The notes beneath the pieces are model-generated. The model searched no databases, was not told the origin of the DNA, and saw nothing but the letters and a program-made list of their open reading frames with translations. A stretch of DNA of 64,000 bases from Streptomyces iakyrus (GTDB taxonomy: Bacteria > Actinomycetota > Actinomycetes > Streptomycetales > Streptomycetaceae), in contig NZ_JNXI01000003.1 of NCBI RefSeq assembly GCF_000717055.1, forward strand, positions 496,001 to 560,000. Direction: 5' to 3'. Position numbers and translations under genes: made by a program. Position 1 is the first letter of the stretch, and every line of letters starts with the position of its first letter. Shown here piece by piece: positions 43,744-52,265 of the stretch.

Positions 43744-44168
43744 TCGGAGCCCTCCGCCTCAGCAGCCGACGTACCGCCCGCCTGGCCGCCACCCGTCGAA
43801 CGGGCAGAACGGCTGCCCGTCGGGGCCTTCTTTGAGCGGCTCGCCGTCGTTCGGGCACGCGACGGGCTGCTGTTCTCGCTCGGCTCGGGCATGCTCGACG
43901 GCTTCTCGCCGGATGTCGATGAGCTGTTCCCAGGGGATGACTCCTCGCCCCCCTCCGTGTTCAGGTCAGGCCACACATCGGGCTCGCCCTCGCTGCTCCA
44001 GCCGCCGGCCACGACCGCTGCACCGGCGATGGTGGGACCGCCGTGGCGGGTGATCTTCGGCATGTGTTCTTCTCCCTGCTCGCGGTAGTCGGTGCTGCCG
44101 CAGTGCGGGCAGCACGGGGCGCCCACCGAGTACGCGGCGGTGCACCCCGTGCAGACCCACGCCGCCAT
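43740..44168 (-). CDS. Zinc-ribbon protein with disordered tail
   Basis: A 142-residue protein. The first 30 residues carry CTGC and CPHCG, a zinc ribbon. A second possible start, MPKITRHGGPTIAGAAVVAGGW, follows at about residue 36; on its own that segment resembles short head proteins of other actinophages, so two products from one frame are possible. The C-terminal half is Ser/Glu/Pro-rich and disordered. It follows the decoration gene by one base. Confidence 0.7.
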   Translation of the reverse strand: MAAWVCTGCTAAYSVGAPCCPHCGSTDYREQGEEHMPKITRHGGPTIAGAAVVAGGWSSEGEPDVWPDLNTEGGEESSPGNSSSTSGEKPSSMPEPSENSSPSRARTTASRSKKAPTGSRSARSTGGGQAGGTSAAEAEGSE

Positions 44169-44169
44169 G

Positions 44170-44628
44170 TCAGCCCGCCACCAGCTGCGCGCCCGCCGTC
44201 AGCGGCACCCACGTGCAGTACCAGGTGACGGCCCCGTCCGGGTTGGTGCCGGTCGTGACCTGCTCGACATCCCCGGTGGACACGACAATCCCCGCGAGGG
44301 CCTTGCCGCCCTTGTTCAGGTCCGGCGGAGTGTCCGTCTGATCCAGCACCCCGAGGACCGTTCCGGCCGTGGTGTCGGTCGTACCGACATCCGTGGCCGT
44401 GGTCAGGTCCGCGGTGTCGCCGGCGGTCGGGTTGGTCTGGAGCTTCACGGTGTTGGCGACGGTGATGCTGGTGGTGACGACACCCCACAGGGCGGTGATC
44501 ATCACTTCGCCGCCGGTGACGGTGAAGATGGTGCGCGTGTCCGCGGCGAACGCCCCCGACGGGGAGGCGACCGGGCCGCGGCCGAGGAGCAGCGAGCGCA
44601 GCTCGCCGCCCTGGATGAGAGTGCTCAT
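44170..44628 (-). CDS. Putative capsid decoration protein
   Basis: A 152-residue beta-rich protein (VMITALWGVVTTSITVANTVKLQTNPTAG, TTDTTAGTVLGVLDQTD, DGAVTWYCTWVPLTAG). It directly follows the small capsid-region gene and precedes the zinc-ribbon gene. ATG 44628 is preceded by GGAGC. Its Thr/Val-rich beta pattern and place near the capsid gene suit a decoration or fibre protein. No sugar-binding motif is obvious. Confidence 0.72.
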   Translation of the reverse strand: MSTLIQGGELRSLLLGRGPVASPSGAFAADTRTIFTVTGGEVMITALWGVVTTSITVANTVKLQTNPTAGDTADLTTATDVGTTDTTAGTVLGVLDQTDTPPDLNKGGKALAGIVVSTGDVEQVTTGTNPDGAVTWYCTWVPLTAGAQLVAG

Positions 44629-44642
44629 AGGGTCGGCTCCTC

Positions 44643-45056
44643 TCAGACCACGTTGCGCGGCAGGTTGGACGGCTTCCGGGCCTGCGCGAGGTCGTGGACG
44701 ATCGCGATGAGGATGCCGCCGTCGACGGTGACCTCGACGCAGTTGAAGCCGTCGGAGAGCTGGGTGGCGTCGACGGTGAAGCACATCGCGTCGTTGGTGG
44801 TGTCGCCGCCCAGGGCGAGGGTGTCGTCCTGCTCCGCCATCGCCGTCCACGTGCCGCCCACGCCCGGGGCCTTGAACGGGTAGACGTTGCAGTCGAGGGC
44901 CTGCTCGGAGGCTCCGTCGACGGACTCCTTGATGGTGGCGATGGTGGTTCCGTCGTCCTCGAAGGTGACGAAGCTGACGGCGTTCGCGTTGGTCAGCGGG
45001 ATGTGCACCCCGGACGCTGCCGGGATGACGTTGAAGACCCTTCCGAGTCCCTTCAC
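44643..45056 (-). CDS. Putative capsid decoration or accessory protein
   Basis: A 137-residue beta-rich protein (AASGVHIPLTNANAVSFVTFEDDGTTIATIKES, ALDCNVYPFKAPGVGGTWTAM). Position immediately after the major capsid gene suggests a cement or head-decoration role. It contains three cysteines but no CxxC pair. The ATG follows CAAGGAGGGC. Confidence 0.72.
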   Translation of the reverse strand: MKGLGRVFNVIPAASGVHIPLTNANAVSFVTFEDDGTTIATIKESVDGASEQALDCNVYPFKAPGVGGTWTAMAEQDDTLALGGDTTNDAMCFTVDATQLSDGFNCVEVTVDGGILIAIVHDLAQARKPSNLPRNVV

Positions 45057-45135
45057 GGTGCCCTCCTTGAGGGGGTTGAGTGCCTCTGGGGATGTGGCTG
45101 GGGCGGGGGTGTGAATGCCCGCCCCGGCTGGCGGA

Positions 45136-46488
45136 TCAGGCTCGGGTGGCGACCTTCACGAACGGGGACAGGGTGTTGGAGCCCTTGCGCGGGGTGATCG
45201 CGGACTTGATCCACGGCTGGCCGTCGACACGCTCGATCACGCGGACGGCGGTCTTGTCGTTGCCGAACTTGTACTCAGTCGACGTGGACGACTGCATGGC
45301 CTGCCGGTCACCGATCAGGTAGTAGCCGAAGTCGACGAAGTTGATGTCACCCGCCGTGCCGACGGTGTTGGCCTTCTCCGTGAAGATGACCGGCCGGCCG
45401 AGGATGGTCATGGGCGGGGCGCCCACGCCGTCGTGCGCGCCGGTGCCGATCCACACCGCGCTGCCGCCGGTGCCGACGGACAGGGCCATGGTGGCGAGCT
45501 CGGGGAAGGTGTCGATGTGGGCGACCCACACCGCGCGGGCGATCGAGGACGGGAGCATCCGGGAGTACGCCTTGACGATGTTCTCCCACACGATCGACCC
45601 GGCCGTCTGCCCGGACTCCTTCGCCACGGACACGGCGGCCGGGGCGTTCATGTAGCCGAGCGGCTGGCCGACGCCGTTGCCCTCGGTGAACGCGACGTCC
45701 TCGAACCAGGCGAGGGCCTCGGGGTAGGACTGCGACATGAACTGTTCGAGGCTGATGATGCTGTCGGCGAAGAGCTCGTTCGGGATCTCGCTGTACAGCG
45801 TCAGCTTCTTCGCGGTCAGGTTGACCCGGCCGAACGTGGGCGAGGTGTCCTGGAGGTCGCCGCCCTCTTCGGTCCAGTAGCCGACGACGCCGCCGTACAC
45901 GCTGGAGGCGTTCGAGGTGACGTCCAGCATCGGATAGGGGACGGTCAGGGACTCCATCGGGACGACGCGGGCGCGGGAGCGGACGACGCTCATTTCCAGG
46001 GCGACGCGCAGCAGCTCGGCGCGCAGGGTCTCGGGGATGAGGAACCCGCCGTCGGCCGGGACGGAAGAGCCGTAGCTGTTCTGGATCTTCGCGATCTCGG
46101 AGCGGCCGGTGAACGCTTCCTGCGTCTTCGCGCCCTCCCAGGTGGCGCCGAAGTAGTCGGTCCACGTGCCGAACTTCTCGTCGAGCTTCGCGCCTGGCGC
46201 CTTGGGGTTGTAGTGCTTGCAGCGGGCGACGGGCTGCCCGTTCGGGTCGAGGTTCAGACGGTTGATCTTGTCGATCTGGTCGCCACGGAGGGCGTTCGCG
46301 AACTCCTGCTGCGCCAGCTCACGAACCTGCGCCTCGATCGACTCGTCCGAGCGGGCCTGGCCCTTGGCGTAGTCGGTGATGAACGTCGCCAGAGACTCCT
46401 TGTCCTTGACGATGTCCTTCAGCGTCGAGGTGTCGCCAAGCGCTTCCGCCAGCTCGTCGGCGTTGCGCGGGATGGTGGGAGTAGCCAC
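45136..46488 (-). CDS. HK97-fold major capsid protein
   Basis: A 450-residue protein of the HK97 major head family. An N-terminal helical delta/scaffold region (ELAEALGDTSTLKDIVKDKESL) is followed by the capsid core (SSVPADGGFLIPETLRAELLRVALEMSVVRSRARVVPM, RVNLTAKKLTLYSEIPNELFADS, GGDLQDTSPTF, IVKAYSRMLPSSIARAVWV). The N-terminal segment is probably removed by the ClpP-type protease encoded upstream. GTG 46488 follows AAGGAGG; longer starts have no ribosome site. Confidence 0.95.
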   Translation of the reverse strand: MATPTIPRNADELAEALGDTSTLKDIVKDKESLATFITDYAKGQARSDESIEAQVRELAQQEFANALRGDQIDKINRLNLDPNGQPVARCKHYNPKAPGAKLDEKFGTWTDYFGATWEGAKTQEAFTGRSEIAKIQNSYGSSVPADGGFLIPETLRAELLRVALEMSVVRSRARVVPMESLTVPYPMLDVTSNASSVYGGVVGYWTEEGGDLQDTSPTFGRVNLTAKKLTLYSEIPNELFADSIISLEQFMSQSYPEALAWFEDVAFTEGNGVGQPLGYMNAPAAVSVAKESGQTAGSIVWENIVKAYSRMLPSSIARAVWVAHIDTFPELATMALSVGTGGSAVWIGTGAHDGVGAPPMTILGRPVIFTEKANTVGTAGDINFVDFGYYLIGDRQAMQSSTSTEYKFGNDKTAVRVIERVDGQPWIKSAITPRKGSNTLSPFVKVATRA

Positions 46489-46499
46489 TGGTGCCTCCT

Positions 46500-47546
46500 T
46501 CAGGCTTCCGTCGCCGCGCTGGACGACGCCGTGGTGGTGAGGTTGGAGACCAGCACCGACCACGCGTCGGGCTCGTCCTGGGTGAGGTGAGCAGTCAGCG
46601 CCGCCCACTCGTCTACGGGTTCGGCGGCAGCCGCCTCCGGCTCCGGCTCGACGGCCGGCTCGGGGGCGGGTTCGACGGGCGTGGTCTCGGCGACCGGCTC
46701 GACCGGCGTGGTGCCCTCGGCGGGCGGGGCGACGGCGGCGGCGAGCTGCGCGGCGATCTCCTCGCCGATCAGGCTGCGGATGTCCTCGGTGAGGGTGGCC
46801 GCGGACTGGTCGGCCTCGGCCTTCGGCTCGTCGCGGCGCGGGCCCTGGTAGCCATACGCGGCGAAGTCGAACGCCTTGCGCATCTCAGGCTCGCTGTCGC
46901 CCTGCTGCGGCTTCTTCGGCTGAACGACCTCGTCTGCGAGGCCCTGCTCGACGGCTTCCTCGGCGCGTAGCCAAGTCTCTTCGAGCATCTTGGCCCGCCA
47001 TTCGTCGGCGGGGGCGCCGGACTTGGCGGCGTACATCTCGGCGATGTTCTCCGAGATCACATCCAGGACTTGGCCCATCTTGATCATGTCCCGGGAATCC
47101 CCCAGGCAGAGCCCCGAGGCTTCATGCACCATGATCATCGAGCCGGGCATCATCGCCACCCGGTCACCAGCCATCGCGATCACCGAGGCAATCGACGCTG
47201 CGATCCCGTCCACACGAACGGTGATCTCAGCCGGGTGGGCGCGCAGCGCGGAAGCGATGGCAATTCCCTCCGTGACGCTGCCACCAGGGCTGTTAACACG
47301 GACCGTGAGCTTCGGAGCGGTGATCGCCTTCAGCTCGGCGTCGAAGTCCTCCGCGTAGGTGCCGAAGTACCCGCCGATCTCGTCGTAGAGCAGCAGTTCC
47401 GCCTCGTCACTGGCTGCGTTGCTGATGCGGTACCAGCGGCGATCTTCGGCGCCGACTTGCGCTCGCAGTGCTGCCGTCTTGGCGCGTGCGCTCGCGATGA
47501 CCGACGTGACGTCGGCGGGCAGCGCGAAGCCCTGCATGCGGCTCAT
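46500..47546 (-). CDS. ClpP/S14-type prohead protease
   Basis: A 348-residue protease. The ClpP-like core has VNSPGGSVTEGIAIASALRAHP (oxyanion strand), GIAASIASVIAMAG with the catalytic Ser, and SMIMVHEASG with the catalytic His. The C-terminal 120 residues are Ala/Pro/Glu-rich (EPVAETTPVEPAPEPAVEPEPE) and may act as a scaffold, since no separate scaffold gene is seen. ATG 47546 overlaps the portal stop (ATGA). Confidence 0.93.
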   Translation of the reverse strand: MSRMQGFALPADVTSVIASARAKTAALRAQVGAEDRRWYRISNAASDEAELLLYDEIGGYFGTYAEDFDAELKAITAPKLTVRVNSPGGSVTEGIAIASALRAHPAEITVRVDGIAASIASVIAMAGDRVAMMPGSMIMVHEASGLCLGDSRDMIKMGQVLDVISENIAEMYAAKSGAPADEWRAKMLEETWLRAEEAVEQGLADEVVQPKKPQQGDSEPEMRKAFDFAAYGYQGPRRDEPKAEADQSAATLTEDIRSLIGEEIAAQLAAAVAPPAEGTTPVEPVAETTPVEPAPEPAVEPEPEAAAAEPVDEWAALTAHLTQDEPDAWSVLVSNLTTTASSSAATEA

Positions 47547-49024
47547 GAGCCCTCTCCCTTGCGTCCCCGCTTCACCACGCGGCAGCGGCACTCGTTGCCG
47601 TACTCCGCTCCGACGCACTTCACGTAGCCAGAGCCGCCCGGGTAGTCCTTGTAGGCCTGCGCGCGGTTCTTGTACGTCCGGCCCGCGTTGTCCCGGCACG
47701 GCTCACACGTGTTGTCGTCGTCGTGAGCCACGACCACCCACCGCTGCGCGTTCTCGAAGTCCTCGCCGAGAAGCCCAGCGACCGTCTCCGACCACGCGTC
47801 CGCAGCCGGAGCCACCGCCGCCGGCGCGCCCGTGTACGGAATCTCCGGCAGGCCCACCGCAGACAGGACCCCTGCCGGCTCCCACCCAGCGGTGCGCAGC
47901 GCTGCGGCGGCCTCAGCGCGGGCGGTGAGCGTCGCGGCTTCGGTCTCCGGGTCCGGGGGGACGGGGTCGCAGTAGTCGAACTCCAGGCCGGCAGCGGTCG
48001 CGCCGAACATGGGCAGCAGCTCGAAGTTCAGCGCGGCCTTGATGCGCTCCAGGCGCGGGATGGTCTGCTGCTCCGCGAACCACGCCTTCGCCGCCAACGC
48101 GCTGGCGCGGTTGATGTCCTCGAAGTCACCGATGGCGCTCTTCGAGATGCCGTAGGCCTCACGCACGCGGTCAGCGGTCGCGCCGCGCAGCTCCACGAAC
48201 TGCATGTCCCGCTGGGAGATGGTGCGGTCGACCCACTTGCCGTGCTCCAGGATCGCGACCTTGTGCGCGTTACCGACGCCCTTGTGCTGCTCCGCCCAGC
48301 GCTCACGCAGCTCGTCGAACTGGTCGTCCGACAGGGGCTGCGGAACCTCGATAATCCCGCCCGGCTGCGCGCTGTTGAGGAAGAACGCACGCGACCACTC
48401 AGCCGCATACCGGGAGGTGTCCAGATCGGGGAGGATCGACAGCACCGGCGACAGCCCGCGGTACGGGTCGAGCGGGTTCGGTCGGCGCAGCTGGATGACC
48501 TCGTCCAGTTCCAGCGGTATCTGCTCGCCGTCGGGCGACGTGTAGACGTAGCCCTTCAGGAAGTGCTCGGGGTCGGGCACCGGGGCCATGCGGTCGGGCC
48601 GGACGGGCCACATTTCCAGCGGGATGTTCACGCCGGGATGGCGGGCGATGACCCACCAGGTTTCGCCGGTGAGGTCGTAGTGCTGGGTGGAGGACTCGAC
48701 GAACTCCTGCCGCGGCATGAAGGGGTTGGGCGTGTTCCACAGGTCGAGCGCGGCGTGGCTGGTGACCTCGACGCGGTCCTCGTCGCGGCCGCTCTTGGCC
48801 TTGCGGTAGAGCTTCCAGTCGACGAGGGCTGTGGCGTTGCTGGTGCGGTCGACGATCGCGAACAGCGTGGAGACGGCGGACATGGCGCGCATCTGGCCCT
48901 CGGCGCTGCGGTTGCTGCCGAAGAGACCGCGGCTGTAGCTCGCAGCGCGGGAGGCGAAGGGGACGGGCGTGGTGGTGGCCGTGCGCGCGGCGTTGGAGAG
49001 CGCGCCGAGGAGGGTTCTGGCCAC
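47543..49024 (-). CDS. Portal protein with C-terminal MuF-like segment
   Basis: A 493-residue portal of the HK97/SPP1 type: LFAIVDRTSNATALVDWKLY, ALDLWNTPNPFMPRQEF, PLELDEVIQLRRPNPLDPYRGLSP, YGISKSAIGDFEDINRASA. The last 75 residues (RWVVVAHDDDNTCEPCRDNAGRTYK ... KCVGAEYGNECRCRVVKRG) have a Cys-x2-Cys and Cys-x-Cys pattern like the end of Mu gpF head-morphogenesis proteins, so portal and a MuF-type segment appear fused. The dodecameric portal is the DNA gate and TerL docking site. Confidence 0.93.
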   Translation of the reverse strand: MARTLLGALSNAARTATTTPVPFASRAASYSRGLFGSNRSAEGQMRAMSAVSTLFAIVDRTSNATALVDWKLYRKAKSGRDEDRVEVTSHAALDLWNTPNPFMPRQEFVESSTQHYDLTGETWWVIARHPGVNIPLEMWPVRPDRMAPVPDPEHFLKGYVYTSPDGEQIPLELDEVIQLRRPNPLDPYRGLSPVLSILPDLDTSRYAAEWSRAFFLNSAQPGGIIEVPQPLSDDQFDELRERWAEQHKGVGNAHKVAILEHGKWVDRTISQRDMQFVELRGATADRVREAYGISKSAIGDFEDINRASALAAKAWFAEQQTIPRLERIKAALNFELLPMFGATAAGLEFDYCDPVPPDPETEAATLTARAEAAAALRTAGWEPAGVLSAVGLPEIPYTGAPAAVAPAADAWSETVAGLLGEDFENAQRWVVVAHDDDNTCEPCRDNAGRTYKNRAQAYKDYPGGSGYVKCVGAEYGNECRCRVVKRGRKGEGS

Positions 49025-49041
49025 CTACCCCTCCTCACACG

Positions 49042-49242
49042 TCAGGTGCCGCCGTAGACCCGCCAGTTCAGGACGAAGCAGCCGACACCGGCGGCGACGA
49101 GACCAGCGATCAGGTGCCACACCATGGCGGCACTCGACAACAGAATGATCCCAGTCATGTCAAGCAGGATCGGCATACTCCTATTCAGAGCCTGCCTCCA
49201 CCTGTGTACACGTGCCCTGATCTGGGCGTTCGTCTTCTTCAC
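49042..49242 (-). CDS. Small single-membrane-span protein
   Basis: A 66-residue protein with one or two closely spaced hydrophobic stretches (MPILLDMTGIILLSSAAMVWHLIAGLVAAGVGCFVLNWRV) after a basic N-terminus (KKTNAQIRARVHRWRQ). It sits between the terminase and portal genes, an odd place for a membrane protein. Function unknown; a host-interaction or superinfection role is possible but unsupported. Confidence 0.68.
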   Translation of the reverse strand: MKKTNAQIRARVHRWRQALNRSMPILLDMTGIILLSSAAMVWHLIAGLVAAGVGCFVLNWRVYGGT

Positions 49243-49287
49243 GACAACCTCGTCCCATCGGCGGCGGCTTGTAGGTTCACGACAGTC

Positions 49288-50787
49288 TCACAACCAGCGC
49301 ACCCGGGTTCGTGCCCCGCTGTAGAACGCCAGCAGCAGAGCGTCCGCGTTGTCCGGGCTACGGCCGAGCCGCTTCCGGATCTCGTCCTTCGGCTCGACGA
49401 AGATCCGCCCCTGCGCGTCGACCTCCCACAGCGGCTCCAGCAGCTGCGCCACCGTGCTGTCGGCGTTGTCCATGACGGACAGGTCCCAGCCCTGCCGCTC
49501 GGACAGGCCGCGGCCGATCTCCCACCAGATCTCCGCGCGCAGGTTCTTGAACTTGTCCGGCTGGGACGACTTCTCGCCGACGTTCACACCGACGATCTGC
49601 GCCGAGTGCTTCCCCTGGCCGGCGAGGTTCCGCAGTTCGCCGATCACGCCGAAGCCAATCCCGATGGAGTCGACCTTCACCGCGGTCGCCCCCGACTCCT
49701 TGATGGCCGTGAGCACGAGCGGCGCGATCTTCTCCGGCCGGTCCGTGTGCGCCCGCCACTCCCTGCCGGCGCGCCGGCCGCGGCGTTCGCGGATGACGGT
49801 TTCGTCTCCGCCGCCGCCGACGTCCACGCCGAGCTCGACGGGTTCGAGGTCGGCGTCGGTCGGCTTGGTCTCGGGGTCGATGCGGCACTTGGCGATGTCG
49901 GAGGCGCGTACGACCTTGTTGGGGGCGTCCTCGCTGAACTCGCCGAGCACCTTGGACTTGTAGAGCGGGTTGTCCTCGCCCCATTCGGTGGCCTTCTCCT
50001 CGACCCAGCCGCGGGAGACGAGGGCCTGCGCCACGTCTTCGGGGACTTGCTCGCCGGTGAGGTTGGGGGACTCGAAGGCACTGATGCCGATGACGTGCCA
50101 GTTACTCCCGGGCTGGCACACCTTCCGGAAGTGGGACGCCGGGTTGTCGGGGTTGCCGATCGCAAGGATCCGGCAGTCCGTGTTCGTCGTCAGCGCGTCC
50201 GCCGCCACCCACAACTGCCCGGGGATGCCGCACGCCTCGTCGAGGATGACGAGGACGTACCGGGCGTGGATGCCCTGGAACGCGGACTCGTCATGATCGG
50301 CGGGCTTCCGGCCGAACGCGACAAGCTCATCCTCCATGTGCCACTCGGTCTGGTTGACGCGGCCGGCGAGTTCGCCCCGCCGGTGGACACGGCGGATGTA
50401 CCGCCAGAGGATCGCGCGGACCTGAGCGAAGGTGGGCGCGGAGGTGACGACGAACGCCTCGCCGGGCGGGTGGGTGTCGAGCCACCACGACGCGACGAGG
50501 GAAGCGGTGTGAGACTTGCCGACGCCGTGGCAGGAGCGCACGGCGGTACGGCGGTTGTCGCGCACGCTGAGCATGATTTCGCGCTGCTTCGACCACACCA
50601 CCTGCCCGAGGCGCTCCTGCACCCAGCCGACCGGGTTGTCCTGATAGAGACGCGTGCGCTGCTTCAGGTTGCGGCGGTCCACCTTCCGTTGCAGCTGGTC
50701 GCGGATCTGCTTGAGTGCCTTGGTGTCACCGGCCCGCACGAGTTCTGCGATCTGCTGCTCGACCTGGTCACGCGTCGGGGTCGTCAC
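49288..50787 (-). CDS. terL: Terminase large subunit
   Basis: A 499-residue packaging motor. The ATPase has Walker A SCHGVGKSHTASLV (about residues 85-98) and Walker B YVLVILDEACG (about 170-180). The C-terminal nuclease domain shows the acidic metal-binding start LGVDVGGGGDETVI (about 310) and later DNADALLLAFYSG. It cuts and translocates DNA into the prohead. The GTG at 50787 overlaps the TerS gene by 20 bp. Confidence 0.95.
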   Translation of the reverse strand: MTTPTRDQVEQQIAELVRAGDTKALKQIRDQLQRKVDRRNLKQRTRLYQDNPVGWVQERLGQVVWSKQREIMLSVRDNRRTAVRSCHGVGKSHTASLVASWWLDTHPPGEAFVVTSAPTFAQVRAILWRYIRRVHRRGELAGRVNQTEWHMEDELVAFGRKPADHDESAFQGIHARYVLVILDEACGIPGQLWVAADALTTNTDCRILAIGNPDNPASHFRKVCQPGSNWHVIGISAFESPNLTGEQVPEDVAQALVSRGWVEEKATEWGEDNPLYKSKVLGEFSEDAPNKVVRASDIAKCRIDPETKPTDADLEPVELGVDVGGGGDETVIRERRGRRAGREWRAHTDRPEKIAPLVLTAIKESGATAVKVDSIGIGFGVIGELRNLAGQGKHSAQIVGVNVGEKSSQPDKFKNLRAEIWWEIGRGLSERQGWDLSVMDNADSTVAQLLEPLWEVDAQGRIFVEPKDEIRKRLGRSPDNADALLLAFYSGARTRVRWL

Positions 50788-51346
50788 CGGTGTCCTCGGG
50801 CTGCGTGGCCGCGTCGAGGAGCTTGGTGATCTCCTGGCCGAGCTTCTCGGCGTCGACGCTGACTCGGGAGGGGGCGTCGAGGCCGAACAGCTTGCGGTAG
50901 GACTCGCGGATCTGCCGCATCTCGCGCACCGCGGCGAGCCTGGGGCCGTCGTCGAAGATCGGCGCGCCAGTGTCGTCCTTCACGACGCGGCCATGGGACA
51001 CCATGACGTGGTCCCGCTCCAGGATCTCCATCGCGGACACGAACAGGTCGTCGAGCTGCGCGGCCTCGGTCGCGATGAGCTCGGCGCCGGCCTGCTGGAG
51101 TGCGGCCTTGCGGGCTTTCTGGACGGCGCGCCAGGCGTCGCCGCGGTTGGTGTAGCCGGTGGCTTCGGCCAACTGCTGGTAGGTGATGCCGGGGTGTTCG
51201 GCGTAGTAGCGGGCGGCGTTGGCGGCTTTCTCGTCGGCGTAGATGTCGCCTTGATAGTGGCCTTTGCCGTTGCGGGCTTGGCGGTCGCGGTTGCGGTCGC
51301 CGGGGGCGCGCTTGTGTCTGTCGGGGTTCTGCTCGTTGGCGGTCAC
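50768..51346 (-). CDS. terS: Terminase small subunit
   Basis: A 192-residue DNA-recognition subunit. The helix-turn-helix region (YYAEHPGITYQQLAEATGYTNRGDAWRAVQKARKAALQ) is at about 47-85, followed by a helical oligomerisation region (LDDLFVSAMEILERDHVMV, RLAAVREMRQIRESYRKLFGL). It binds the packaging site and hands DNA to TerL. GTG 51346 follows GGAGGGGGA; an upstream frame extending to 51586 is rejected. The strong hairpin at 51444-51492 precedes it, so its promoter lies between. Confidence 0.9.
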   Translation of the reverse strand: MTANEQNPDRHKRAPGDRNRDRQARNGKGHYQGDIYADEKAANAARYYAEHPGITYQQLAEATGYTNRGDAWRAVQKARKAALQQAGAELIATEAAQLDDLFVSAMEILERDHVMVSHGRVVKDDTGAPIFDDGPRLAAVREMRQIRESYRKLFGLDAPSRVSVDAEKLGQEITKLLDAATQPEDTGDDPDA

Positions 51347-51443
51347 GGCGGTCCCCCTCCTGCTCGTCTCGTTACTGGATGGCGTGCTTTGATGGTAACG
51401 ATGCGTGCAACCGGGGTGGCGGCTCCTGTGGTGGGCACGCATG

Positions 51444-51492
51444 ACGGAGGCCCGCCTCCCCCGAGGGCGTCGGGGTTGAGGCGGGCCTCCGT
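51444..51492. terminator. 15-bp perfect hairpin upstream of terminase operon
   Basis: ACGGAGGCCCGCCTC (51444-51458) and GAGGCGGGCCTCCGT (51478-51492) are exactly complementary, with a 19-nt loop. It should stop the early leftward transcript before the late operon and is active in both directions by sequence. Confidence 0.9.
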
Positions 51493-51510
51493 ATGCGTGC
51501 GGGGTGTGGG

Positions 51511-51831
51511 TCAGAAGCCGCCGCCGGGGAACGTCGGCTTGGGGCGAGGCGCGGCGGTGGGGAACTCGATCAACTTCACCGGGCACGGTCCGTTCCGGTC
51601 CGGGTCCACGCGCTCGATCGCGTCGTCCCAGCCCTCGCGCCAGTCGTTGTTGTAGAGCCCGTCGTTGTCTGCCGACGCCCGGACGGTACCTGCGTCCTCG
51701 ACGGCCTCGGCCAACGCGTGCTCGCCGATGGCCTGCTGGAAACGAAGGTAGGTGTCCTCGGCGAGGATCGTTCGGAGGTAGGCGTCGATCTCGGCAGGTG
51801 TGGCGTTGAAGCGAGAGGGCATGCCGGTCAC
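51511..51831 (-). CDS. Conserved phage hypothetical protein
   Basis: A 106-residue protein (AEIDAYLRTILAEDTYLRFQQAIGEHALAEAVEDAG, then EGWDDAIERVDPDRNG) without a known domain. Good codon bias and a position as the last early gene before the terminator support it. The ATG at 51831 has an alternative four residues in (MPSRF). Confidence 0.68.
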   Translation of the reverse strand: MTGMPSRFNATPAEIDAYLRTILAEDTYLRFQQAIGEHALAEAVEDAGTVRASADNDGLYNNDWREGWDDAIERVDPDRNGPCPVKLIEFPTAAPRPKPTFPGGGF

Positions 51832-51864
51832 GGCGGGTTCCTTTCGGTGGCGGTGGGTTACGGG

Positions 51865-52092
51865 TCAGAACTGCTCGGTGCGGAAGCTGTATCCCGCGTG
51901 CGTCAGGGTCTCGCCGAGGGGGACCTCCCGAAGCTGACGACCGAAGGCCAGCCCCGCACGGCCGAAGGCGACGTTCTGAGCGGCGAGCACCTTCAGTGCC
52001 GACAGCGCGACGGCGTGGCGGGTCGGCAGGGGCTCGGCGCTGGAGTGGGCCTGCGAGCCGTTCGGGCGAGTGACGATCAGACGGTACGGCAT
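51865..52092 (-). CDS. Small hypothetical protein
   Basis: A 75-residue basic protein (YRLIVTRPNGSQAHSSAEPLPTRHAVALSALKVL). It precedes the 106-residue gene in the same leftward run. ATG 52092 follows GAAAGGCAC. I recognise no family. Confidence 0.62.
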   Translation of the reverse strand: MPYRLIVTRPNGSQAHSSAEPLPTRHAVALSALKVLAAQNVAFGRAGLAFGRQLREVPLGETLTHAGYSFRTEQF

Positions 52093-52136
52093 GAGGTGTG
52101 CCTTTCGGTGGCGGTGAGTTGAGGGTACGGCGGGGG

Positions 52137-52265
52137 TCAGTAGTCGGTGCCGGGGATCGCCTCGTCGGGCCGCTCGTCCACGGTGGTGCACACGCGGCAC
52201 TGGTGGTCGAACTCCGTCGCCTCGTGGCACAGGCGGATCTCCTCGGCGGTGAACTCAGCGGTCAT
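52137..52265 (-). CDS. Tiny Cys/His-containing protein
   Basis: A 42-residue reading frame (MTAEFTAEEIRLCHEATEF, then HQCRVCTTVDERPDE) with a CxxC and two His near by, so a zinc knuckle is possible. It follows the 92-residue Cys-rich gene by an 11-bp overlap and has a GGAGAGA ribosome site. Short, but codon bias and spacing fit a gene. Confidence 0.6.
   Translation of the reverse strand: MTAEFTAEEIRLCHEATEFDHQCRVCTTVDERPDEAIPGTDY

Noticed and set aside
45115..46590. Plus-strand open frame opposite the major capsid gene
   Set aside because: The capsid protein on the minus strand is clear; this frame has no domain and only mirrors third-position GC.
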